Below are positions 55,163-64,000 of a DNA stretch of 64,000 nucleotides, in pieces. Positions within the stretch are counted from its first letter, which is position 1, and every line of letters starts with the position of its first letter. Source of the DNA: Sceloporus undulatus (Eukaryota; Chordata; Lepidosauria; Squamata; Phrynosomatidae); NCBI RefSeq assembly GCF_019175285.1, contig NC_056527.1:117013902-117077901 (forward strand). The letters run 5' to 3'. The notes under the pieces are model-generated. The model saw only the letters and a list, made by a program, of their open reading frames with translations, did not search any database and was not told the origin of the DNA. A program made the translations under genes and the position numbers.

Positions 55163-57545
55163 CCTTGTCCGATCCTTTTAAGATGTAACCGATTTCTATC
55201 TGCACCTGCCCCTACCTCCATTTCTAACTGGCCCTAACTAACAGCTGAACAGACAAGCCTCTGGTTTTATATTTGCCTCATTTTCATCTGTAAAAATTTG
55301 AAGGGGCATGCCATTCTCAGGGGCCCTCTCTCCCTTTTTCACCTATCCCTGAGCCAAAAAGAAATCTTATTTCGTAGCAAAGCATGCTGGTGAAAGGACA
55401 GGAGTGTGGTTAAAAGCAGGAAAACAAAACAAAAGGAAAAAACCCTTGCAAAATTTTATATGTGCAATTGTGTCATAAAACCCAGCTCCCTTGTGTTCTT
55501 TTTGTCCTTCTCATTCCGGCTAGGACCACTCCGATCTGTCCTGCGTTCCCGTTCTTTGCAATTACAGCCCGCTCAATTGGCTTCCCACCCTAAAGGTAAT
55601 GGTATATAAAAAATGTAGGACAAATGTTCTTTAGCAATGCAATATGGAATGCAACCAGGCAGGCGGGAGGGACTTGCGTGTTAGAGCTGGGCTCTCTCTT
55701 TTATTTAAAGGTGCCTCTTGTTCGAGGAAGATGAGTAAGTGCCGAAACGTGCGTGTGGTTTGCTCCTCCCCAAGAAGGCCATTTTGATAGGAAATCTAAA
55801 CAGGGAACCGAACCAGGTCAGGCCACGCAGGTGTATGACTGGCACCTGGCCTGCGTCCTGCTTATGTAATGCTGGTCAGGATCTTTTCACCACCTACGCC
55901 TTTATTTATATACCCATTTCACAGATGGAGAAAGAGAGGCAGGACATGATCCGGAGTGGGAAGCAAAGTTAAAGGCTCAGAAACCAACTTCTGGCATAGT
56001 TTCGCCAATGCAGAGGCAGAATGAGAAAGAGAGAAAGCAAGGAGAGGCTTGTTGGAACCTGTCAAGATTGGAAACAAGATCTTCAGGGTGACTCTTTGCT
56101 TGTTTTGTGCACCAATGGCAGGCGTCTTGATCGGAGGAGGAAGAAAACAAGGGCTCCATTCTCACAAATAAATCGGTGTGCCATCTGAATCGTTGTATCA
56201 GTTTGACAGAGGAGCATGGTTTCCACTACATTTGCCCTGATCACATTTTCTCCCACTATATTTGCCCTGATCGCAGTTTCCCCTCTAAAACAATCCACTT
56301 GTGGTTCCCATTCATGAATGTATCAATTGGAAATGATTCAGTTCCAGCCGATCGAAGGGGAAATTTAAACTGATTCCGATCCGCATGTGATTCTCACTTG
56401 CACAGATTCAATTTATCGAAAAAGAAGTGGAAAAAATCATCATCAAAAAGACGTGGGTTAAATAGGTCTTGTGCCTGGTCCCCTCTCGGAATGCTTCAGC
56501 AATTCGGATTAAGTGGGAACCAGGGTCATTTGAACCGGTTCAAACTGATTCATGATCCGATTTAAGAGGTAGCGGGAATGTGGCCATAGTGGCAGTTTTG
56601 CTGAGGTCCCAAATATGTTCCCCAGTCTTAGGGCCTGGTCCCTTTCCTCCAGTATAAAAGGGAAGAATCTGAAGGTGAAAGCAATGGTTTTAAAAGTGTG
56701 TGTACAAGTATACAAAGTTGATGTGTTCCTGCATTCCTTCTTTGATACAAATATGGTCCCAGAGGTAGAAATCACATGGAAAGAATAGGAAGAAGTTCTT
56801 TCACCATCACAAAAGAGAAGAGCATCTCAAGACCTTAAACCCTCTTTTTATTCAAAACGGCCAGTTTGCAGACAGGAGTTAAAACACCCAGGACAGAAAA
56901 ACAACAACTTGTAAATAAAAATGTTTCGAAGGCTCTGGAGATCACTTGAAGGTTTCTTCCAAAATGCATCCAAGAGTGACTTTTTATTTCACCACTTTTC
57001 CTAGGGTTTCCATTTTGGTGGTCAGACTTTTAGATCTAGGCAGGCACACGCAACTACAGCGGGTTAAAATCCTATTCTTCCCAAACTGAGCCATTCTTTA
57101 CTGCAGAGATGCTGCTGCAACCTGACACAAAAGGCTGTGTTTCTCCAATTCTTTTGCACCAAACCTCCCAATGTAAAAAAGAGGCGGGGAAATTCAGCTG
57201 GACAGAGGATGAGGAAGGAGGGAGTAAGGCACTCTAATTCCAGATCAAGCTTTCTTCATCACATTGCTTAAAATATCTGCAGCGTTTCCACAGCCCTCCT
57301 TTACCATTCTCCCAAAGCATTTCCTTCTTTGGTTAGACTTTGTGCTTTTTCATTTGAATGCGCACAAGTGGTTGACCCTTAAGATATCAAGAGTTGCCCC
57401 TTGTGACATCAGTGGTCCCTAGATCTCATGTAATCCTGACCTGGTAACCCAGGTCCCTGGTGATATCAGTCATGATGCAGGTAGATGCGTTAATGCCGAC
57501 GTCTCCAACCCACACTATTCCCTGATGTGTTGGACTACAACCTCC
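55163..57545. other. Long intergenic stretch, no gene
   Basis: CTAACTGGCCCTA occurs at about 54985 and 55225, a local repeat. A diffuse inverted element may span 56170-56590 (GGTTCCCATTCATGAATG against GATTCATGATCCGATT). No conserved frame. Confidence 0.4.
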
Positions 57546-57553
57546 ATGTAGAG

Positions 57554-57731
57554 CAGCGGTTCTCAATCTGTGGGTCGTGACCCCTTTGGGGGTTGAATGA
57601 CCCTTTTACAGGGGTCGCCTAATAAAACCACTCCTCTATCCGTCTCCATCCATAATTTTATGGATGGGGGTCACCACAATACAAGGAACTGTATTCAAAG
57701 GTTGCAGCATTAGGAAGGTTGAGAACCACTG
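57554..57731 (+). mobile_element. SPIN-like nonautonomous hAT element
   Basis: 178 bases; CAGCGGTTCTCAATCTGTGG to AGGAAGGTTGAGAACCACTG, flanked by perfect ATGTAGAG duplications at 57546-57553 and 57732-57739. Internal CCCTTTGGGGGTTGAATGAC and GGGGGTCACCACAATACAAG agree with SPIN. Confidence 0.9.
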
Positions 57732-57780
57732 ATGTAGAGGGAGGAGATAGACAAGCCTGAGTAGAGCCAGCCATCTATAA

Positions 57781-58140
57781 CAGGGGTAGGCAACCTGTGG
57801 CCCGCGGACCGGATGCGGCCCGGCGAGGCCTTGGGACCGGCCCCAGCCCGGTCCTGCCGCCGATTGCTGCCGGGGCCTTTGGGGGGCAATTGTCTATAGA
57901 AGCCTCAGAAACATGCATTTATATTAACATTTTTATAAAAATCAGCAAATTTTTTCGCATGTCCTCCATTTTTTTTAAAAAAGTGTCTTCCATTTGAAAA
58001 TTTTGTCCTACATTTGTCCTGGTTTATTTATATATTTAATTTTTTAAAAATTATTTAATTATTTATTTTTTGGCTTCGGCCCCCCAGTTGTCTGAGGGAC
58101 AGCAACCCGGCCCCCGGCTCAAAAAGGTTGCCTACCCCTG
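57781..58140. mobile_element. hAT-type element with CAGGGGTAGGCAACCT ends
   Basis: 360 bases; CAGGGGTAGGCAACCTGTGG to AAAAAGGTTGCCTACCCCTG, flanked by perfect ATCTATAA duplications at 57773-57780 and 58141-58148. GC-rich ends, AT-rich middle; no transposase. Confidence 0.9.
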
Positions 58141-58148
58141 ATCTATAA

Positions 58149-58670
58149 CATCCAGCATTTTACAGATGAAACCTGGACATATGTGGCCAAGCGAAATCAG
58201 AGTGTGTCAAGATGGCAACCATTTTTAATGAGGAATAAACCAAGTTGGGAGAAACTGCAGCAGTTTGCTTTTGCCTGAGTTGACCTGGAAAGGCACAATT
58301 CTGTCACCTGCTGAGTTATTAGCGTGCAAGTTACTTTTGCACTTTGAACTTAGTTTACAGCCCTTGAAGTACGTCTAAGAGGGGAAAGTGGGAAGAGGAG
58401 AGAGGAGAGAGAATCTGGTACGTTTCAAAATAAACTAAAAAAGTGGGATGACAGAGGACTGTCCTTGCCAAACTGGGACATTTGAAAGATACGCAATGGG
58501 CAGAAAGCCTGTACTCAGTTACAACACAGCTGGGATAATATTCAAACCCCACAAGGCCCAGGTGAGATGTGTATGTGTGTCTGCTTTAATTGCCAGGGCT
58601 TTTGGGATTTGTAGTTCTATGACATGCTTATAATTCTAGTGCCATTTTGCTCCAGTGCCCTATCCAACTA
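58149..58670. other. Intergenic, no gene
   Basis: Nothing recognised. Confidence 0.4.
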
Positions 58671-58671
58671 T

Positions 58672-58883
58672 CAGCCCTTTCACACCACATGATTCTAATA
58701 CTTTTGTCTCACTTTGGCTGCCATGGCTTCCTCCTTTGGAATCTTGTAGTTCTAGACTTCACAGCCAGAGAGTTCTAGTGCCTCCTCACCCAATTACAAA
58801 CTGCAAGACGCAATAGCATGCAGCCATTGCAGCTGAAGTGGGATCAAAGTGCTATAACTGCATTGCACAGTGTGAAAGGAACC
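58672..58883. mobile_element. Palindromic MITE, related to the ACACTGTAG families
   Basis: CCTTTCACACCACATGATTC to TGCATTGCACAGTGTGAAAG; interior GCTGCCATGGCTTCCTCC pairs with CATGCAGCCATTGCAGC-like sequence. Confidence 0.65.
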
Positions 58884-59489
58884 AATGTGGAGGAGTTACT
58901 TTTCTTTTCCTTTTTGGACCCACCAGCAAGGAAATTCTGGGAGCTGCCATTCCACAAAAAGTAGCATTTCCCCGTCCTGACTTGGCATTGGGCTGGATGA
59001 CATTTTGGTCTCTCATTCCTAGCCTGTGATCCCAAGAGGCTGGGAGAGAGGAACAGAGGCCTCAAAGCTGAAGCATCTGCAAGGCTGGGTCACCTAGTGG
59101 CACACTTACAGGCCAAGACTGGTCTGACTGGCTTTGTATTGGAAAATATGATGCTGGCAAGATGGCTCAACTCTTAATTGAAAAGAGCAATCATAGACTT
59201 GGATTTTCCGATCCCTAAATTTCCAGCTTGAATCTGGGAGAAATGTAGAGGTCAATGAGATTAAAATCAGGTCAGCAGGATATGACTCTGAGTTCCAGTC
59301 TCCACTCAGGGAAGACTGTGGGATACAACAAGTGAGCCTGAATATTTGGTGTGGATGACTAGAAGGGCATAGGGGCATGGAAAATGGTGGGATGAGCACA
59401 AGGTGGCCCTGGGTCTCAAAGGTCAGGCCAGCACCTCAGGTGGGCAATTTTGAGGAAACCTGGGTGAAGCATTTGAAGAGAAAATCAAA
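58884..59489. other. Intergenic, no gene
   Basis: Nothing recognised. Confidence 0.4.
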
Positions 59490-59696
59490 CTTGGGCTGCA
59501 TCCACACTGGAGAAATAACCCAGTTTGGCACCACTTTAACTCTGTCTGGCCCAAGGCTATGGAATTTTGGCAGTTGGAGTATGTTGTGAGGCCCAGAGCA
59601 GAGCTCTGCACCACTCTGGGCCCCACAACAAACTCCAACTCCCAGAATTCCATAGCCTTGAGCCAGGGCAGTTAAAGTGTTGCCAATCCAGGTTAT
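59490..59696. mobile_element. Palindromic MITE, GGAGAAATAACC family, cut at right
   Basis: GCTGCATCCACACTGGAGAA to AATCCAGGTTATTT; the right terminus is replaced by a Tigger-like copy. Confidence 0.8.
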
Positions 59697-59983
59697 TTCA
59701 TTTAACCTGAGAGAAGACCTCTTTAGGAATCTCTACGTCCTCCAGGATAACTCTATGGTCAACATCGACCATAATTTGACCATAGAATTGTGCTGGAGGA
59801 CCTACAAATGCCTACAGAAGTGTTTTCTCTAGGAATCTTTAGGTCCTTCAGCACAACTCTGTGACCAATGTCCAGCAGGATTTCTCTGGAGGACCTAGAG
59901 ATTCCTAGAGAGAGCATATTAATCGTAGCCGCAAATAATCAAAGCCACAAAAGTCAATGCTGCAAATGTAGAGGCTTAACTGT
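59697..59983 (+). mobile_element. Second Tigger-like family, nearly complete
   Basis: GAGAAGACCTCTTTAGGAAT through GGAGGACCTAGAGATTCCTA to GTAGAGGCTTAACTG before TA. Confidence 0.7.
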
Positions 59984-59989
59984 AAGATC

Positions 59990-61222
59990 AAGAACACTCA
60001 GTCTAACTCATAAAAAAATGCACACACATTTTCAAGACGATGCTCTCCTCCTGAGATTCTTCCCATTTGCCCTGAGGACTAGAGGAAAAGATCCTGGCCC
60101 TGAGAGTCAGATCTTGGTGACCCCCATCCCCCTTTCCCAAAAGTTTCAACATCTGTTGTTTCTTTGAGATGCTATCTCTTCAAACACTCCCTTGGTCTTT
60201 TATGGCCATTGGAGCTCTCATGGGGGCACTTTTATTCTCATGGGCTATCAGTCCCAGGAGGCTGGCCCTGGGGGACTCTGTCTTGCTGAGATACTTCAGA
60301 TCCCAGAAAACTGATAGGAAGAGATATCCATAACAAGATGAAGCCACCTTTGTCCATGTAGCAGACCAAGGATCTTTTCCAAAAGCAAACCGATGGGTCT
60401 CTTGGAATGCGTCTCTAGCCCCTGGGCGGGTTGTAATAGCCATGCAGGGCTATTAAGAATGCCTTGGCTGAGAAACTGGTGGAGAGTTCCCAAGTGCTCT
60501 TGTCTAGTGGGCTGCAGCCTTTGGAGATACTGGGGCTGTAGTTCAAAGAAGTTAAATTTCCCACGCTCTGCATCTAGATCCGTCTTGGATAGAAAGTACT
60601 GGAAGTTATAGTCCAAAAAATTTAAATTTTCCAAGCCATTAAGAAAGCATTGTTGCACCATCTCTACAGACGCCCTATTGCTCAATAGTGCTAATCCTGC
60701 AGTTATGTATATAGGAGCTGAGAGGCATCTTTGGGCTCAACTCTATCCCCCCAAATAGGTCTGGCACCTGGGAGAGCTCATTTCAGCTCCTTAAGGAAGT
60801 TTCTTACTGCTCCTTAAATAGTTCCTTGGAATTCAGATTACAAATGGGAACGGATTCACTGCTCCTCTCCAGGCTCTCCTTTTTCTGACTGTCCCTAAAG
60901 CGAATTGCTTCTCCTGCTAGCTTCCAGAAACCGCAGTCTTCTTCACCTTTCAGGAGTCCTGCACTTTTTGAAATTAAGGCAAATTGCACATTTTTCCAAA
61001 GAAAAGAGAACTTGTGGCGGATTTTGTGGGAAGGGCATTTGGAAGATTTGGCGGTGCATGTAGTCCCAGAAGGTCCCTTATCAAAAGTACTTCTGCCTCC
61101 GTCAGGCAAGGTATTTCCACATACTTCCATCTCATTGAAAACCAGAAGTAATGCCATAGTAGCTTATTTACTTATTGAAACATATCTATCCCTCTCTCTC
61201 AAAGCAGCATGCAATTAAAACA
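59990..61222. other. Intergenic, no gene supported
   Basis: A 129-codon - strand frame at 60296-60685 resembles no family I know and overlaps MITE-like GAAGTTATAGTCC phrases. Probably noncoding. Confidence 0.45.
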
Positions 61223-61458
61223 ATTGTTGTTGTTGTTGTTGTGTGCCTTCAAGTCTTTACTGACTGACAGTGACCCGAAGGCAAATCTATCATGGGGTTT
61301 CTTGGCAAGCTATGCCCAGAGGAAGGTTGCCTTTGCTTTACACTGAGGCTGAGAGAGTGTGACTTGACCCTAGGTCACCCAGTGGGTTTCTTGGCAAACC
61401 CTGGTCTCCAGAGTCATAGCACAACACTGAAACCACTATGCCACACTGGCTCTCATAT
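61223..61458 (-). mobile_element. tRNA-derived SINE, near full length
   Basis: TTGTTGTTGTTGTTGTGTGC to CACTATGCCACACTGGCTCT, reverse orientation. Confidence 0.88.
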
Positions 61459-61525
61459 AAACAATTTGCAACAGTTCCAGCTGAATAAGAATACAAGAAT
61501 TTAGAGAGCACAAAGTCGTGTTAAA

Positions 61526-61741
61526 TAGTTTTTGTGGGTTTTTCTGGCTATGTGGCCATGCTCTATAAGAGTTTATTCCTGATGTTTGGCCGGCATCTGT
61601 GGCTGTGGAATGCATTCTCTAAAGATGCCAGCCACAGATGCAGGCGAAACGTCAGGAATGAACTGTTTCAGAACATGGCCACAGAGCCCAAAAAACCCAC
61701 AAAAAACTATGGATGCCGGCCATGAAAGCCTTTGACTTCAA
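61526..61741. mobile_element. Palindromic MITE (AAACGTCAGGAATGAACTC family), copy 3
   Basis: AGTTTTTGTGGGTTTTTCTG to ATGAAAGCCTTTGACTTC; right arm GCGAAACGTCAGGAATGAAC. Left arm lacks its outer end. Confidence 0.8.
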
Positions 61742-61769
61742 AAAAATATCTTGAAAGAAATCACAAGTT

Positions 61770-62165
61770 CCTTGCAGGTGGAAGATCCACAGTGTGGGAG
61801 CAGCCACCGAGAAGACCATCTCCCGCATCCTCACCAACCATGGCTCCGATGGCGGTGGGATACGGAGAAAGCCCTCCTCTGGGTATCTTAAGGTTCAGAC
61901 AGCCTCATACAGGAAAATAGGATCTTCTGATGATCTGGACCTAGACTATTTAAGGCAGCGGTTCTCAACCTGTGGAACATATTTCCAATGGTCTTAGGAA
62001 CTGAGACACTGCTCCTCTATGGTTGGGGGTCACCACAACATGAGGAACTGTATTAAAGGGTCACAGCATTAGGAAGGTTGAGAAGCACCGATACAGGGCT
62101 TTGTAGGTCATGACCAGCTCTTTGAATTGTGTACGGAAATAAATTGGTCTCAAGCGAAGCTGCTT
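61770..62165 (+). mobile_element. L2-like LINE 3' region split by a SPIN-like copy
   Basis: GGGAGCAGCCACCGAGAAGA, CCTCACCAACCATGGCTCC and, after the insertion, GGCTTTGTAGGTCATGACCA and AATTGGTCTCAAGCGAAGCT. Confidence 0.7.
61956..62090 (+). mobile_element. SPIN-like hAT element, internally deleted
   Basis: CAGCGGTTCTCAACCTGTGG then ATATTTCCAATGGTCTTAGG and AGGAAGGTTGAGAAGCACCG. The GACCCCTTTGGGGGT part near the left end is missing. Flanks ATTTAAGG and ATACAGGG match at only 5 of 8 places. Confidence 0.82.
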
Positions 62166-62797
62166 GGGGGGGGGGAGTTGTGGTCTCCCTGTGACCTATC
62201 TGTTCTCTCTGTCTCTGGCATGTGAGCCAGGGTTTTGGTGGCCGCAGCGTTGTCCTTGAAGACCGTGAAGAGATAAGAGAAGGAGAAAGAAAAGAGCAAG
62301 CATCGGGGAGGCATGCTTTTAATGGACAGGTGTGGAAATACAGGCCAGATAACAGCCCCGAGCGGAGAAGCTGCTCTCAGCCGCACAGAGAGGGTATTTC
62401 GCCCCGAAGGACTCGTTGGACAGGCTCCTTTGGCTGCCCCAGTCCTGACCCCCTCCCCACACACAAAGCCCCCATGGCAGAAAACTGCACTCCTTGTCTG
62501 GAGGCTAAAGGTCTGGGAGATAGAGAGAACGCAGGAGATTCTTCTGCTGTCTGGTTGTTGTCGCTCGGAGCATAACTCACGTCGAGGAGAGAAAGCGGGT
62601 TTGGGAGCACAAGGCTGAGAATCCCCAAGCCATTTCTGAGACTTGCTTTTAGGGGCCACGTTAAAACGTTTTTGTATTAAAGCTTTTGGGCCTAATCTCT
62701 CTCTCTCTCCCTTTCTTTTAATGCTTACGTGTGAATGTATTTTAATTGTTTTAGCCTTTTCTACACTTTAACCTGGAGATCTATTTAATACGAGATG
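62166..62797. other. Unique-looking stretch, no gene supported
   Basis: Open frames of 100-169 codons occur on both strands at 62150-62659 but overlap each other and show no domain. GC content is moderate. It could be a regulatory or noncoding exon region; nothing in the sequence proves it. Confidence 0.35.
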
Positions 62798-63010
62798 AAG
62801 GCAAAGGCTTTCATGGCCAGCAGCCATAGTTCTTTGTGGGTTTTTCAGGCTATGTGGCCATGTTCTAGAAGAGTTCATTCCTGACGTTTTGCCAGCAGCT
62901 GTGGCTGGCATCTTTAGAGAAATGAAGATGCCAGCCACAGATGCTGGTAAAACATCAGGAATGAACTCTTCTGGAACATGGCCACAAAGCCTAAAAACCC
63001 ACAAAGAACT
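62798..63010. mobile_element. Palindromic MITE (AAACGTCAGGAATGAACTC family), copy 4
   Basis: GGCAAAGGCTTTCATGGCCA, CATTCCTGACGTTTTGCC and the paired AAACATCAGGAATGAACTC, ending AAACCCACAAAGAACT. Best preserved copy, with both arms. Confidence 0.85.
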
Positions 63011-63092
63011 AAAGATATTTTTATTTAAACATGCCTTCTGTTTTTAACAGGGTCTTTTAATGGAGCAATCTTATGTTTTATATAGTTTGGTA

Positions 63093-63337
63093 CAGTTGGC
63101 CCTCCGTATCCATAGAGCCTTTATCCACGGATGAAACCATCCACAGCTTGAAAATATATATATTTTTAAATTATACATTTGAAAAGGTAAACCTTGATTT
63201 TGTCATTTTATCTAAGGTGCACCGTTTTACTGTGTTGTTGTATACAATATATCTTGAGCGTCCATGGATTTGAGTGTGAGTGTGTGTGTGTGTGTGTTTC
63301 CTGGAACCAAACCCCAGTGGACACCAAGGGCCCACCG
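63093..63337 (+). mobile_element. Tigger-like MITE with internal (GT)n
   Basis: CAGTTGGCCCTCCGTATCCA to ACACCAAGGGCCCACCG with TA on both sides. A (GT)n tract at 63275-63298 replaces the usual GGTATCCATGGGGGTC. Confidence 0.88.
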
Positions 63338-63429
63338 TATGCATTTAAAATTATTTTATGTATTTTCATATGATTGTCCATTTAAATGGGGTTAAAAGCT
63401 TTTGCATCATCTACTTTCTTAACTGTATG

Positions 63430-63525
63430 CCTCCCCTGAACAAATCTTGCCAAAAAAGAAACACTATAGGGTCACTCTAGGCTTGTCCTAGGTCTGGAAC
63501 AACTTGAAGGCACACAACCGCAAAA
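63430..63525 (+). mobile_element. tRNA-derived SINE, tail part
   Basis: CCCCTGAACAAATCTTGCCA and CAACTTGAAGGCACACAACC. Confidence 0.75.
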
Positions 63526-64000
63526 AGAAAGTGTGTCCGATAGGTTTGCAAACTGTACCATGGACTATCTCGACCCAGCAGCCTTGTTCATTACAAGTCC
63601 CATCGCCCTTGGTCAGCCTGTTGGGAATGATGGGTAGTGTAGTCCAGTACATCTGGGAGGTGCTGGCAAGAGGCAGAAAGGTGAAAAGGCAAGGGTGGCA
63701 TAATGGAGGGTGAAAGGAGGAACCCGTCCATTCCCGAGTGCTGAACATGAGGAAGTGGTTGTCAGACAGCTCCTTTGGCCTCTCCTGGCTGTTTACCTGC
63801 TGGCTGATGGTTGCCAACTTCCTCCTTGGTAGGCATGGGAGGGTAGCGAGACAGCGTTGGAGCAGGTGAAAGAGTTTACAACTCCGTCGCACTGACGTTT
63901 ATCACCTTTTTTGAACCTAAGAGGGCCTTTAAGGGTAGAGCTGACAACATGTAAACACCCCCAAAATACATATTGCATGGATTCACTGTGAAAGGCAAAG
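63526..64000. other. Right edge, no gene
   Basis: GGGAATGATGGGTAGTGTAG (MITE-like) near 63624. No exon of a neighbouring gene recognised before the window ends. Confidence 0.4.

Noticed and set aside
60296-60685. 129-codon - strand frame
   Set aside because: No family resemblance; carries MITE-like phrases; length is possible by chance in this composition.
62150-62659. 169-codon - strand frame and overlapping 117-codon + strand frame
   Set aside because: They overlap each other, have no recognisable domain or splice logic, and the 5' part runs into LINE sequence.

Overview
This is nuclear DNA from a squamate reptile (lizard or snake). The vertebrate assignment rests on two split, intron-rich genes. 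The squamate assignment rests on the repeats: a full-length Sauria SINE (29.4-29.64 kb), BovB (RTE) LINE pieces, CR1, L2-like and L1 pieces, tRNA-derived SINEs and several SPIN-like hAT copies. I cannot narrow the species further. There are two 10-base N gaps (26325-26334 and 43538-43547), both beside tandem repeats.

Only two protein-coding genes can be supported, and they converge tail to tail. SHBG (sex hormone-binding globulin) is on the + strand from 2623 to 14545: eight coding exons with consensus splice sites and compatible phases, 428 codons. A visual-type G-protein-coupled receptor kinase of the GRK1 (rhodopsin kinase) class is on the - strand from 32796 down to 18494: seven coding exons, 560 codons, ending in a CLLF prenylation box. 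Both reading frames are open throughout the exons, so both genes look functional. About 3.9 kb separates the two stop codons.

The pairing is informative. In human, GRK1 lies near GAS6 (the SHBG relative) at 13q34 and the two converge, while SHBG lies at 17p13.1 with no GRK. SHBG next to a GRK1 gene here fits a surviving 2R ohnolog block, so this kinase is most likely the GRK1B ohnolog that mammals lack.

The rest is introns and intergenic DNA crowded with fossils. 1-2.6 kb: upstream of SHBG, a SINE and a LINE tail. 2.7-14.4 kb: SHBG introns with a BovB copy that has a twin-priming-like inversion, hAT MITEs, Tigger-like elements, CR1 and a nested retro-insertion. 14.5-18.5 kb: intergenic spacer. 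18.8-32.1 kb: kinase introns with CR1 carrying a nested SPIN, SINEs and a foldback MITE. 33-64 kb: no gene found; a 10-copy 74-bp minisatellite, a 5-copy 56-bp repeat, L1 and CR1 pieces, many palindromic MITEs, two more SPIN copies and another hAT element with perfect 8-bp target duplications. I recognised no retrovirus, LTR element or Polinton, and no RNA gene apart from tRNA-like SINE heads.
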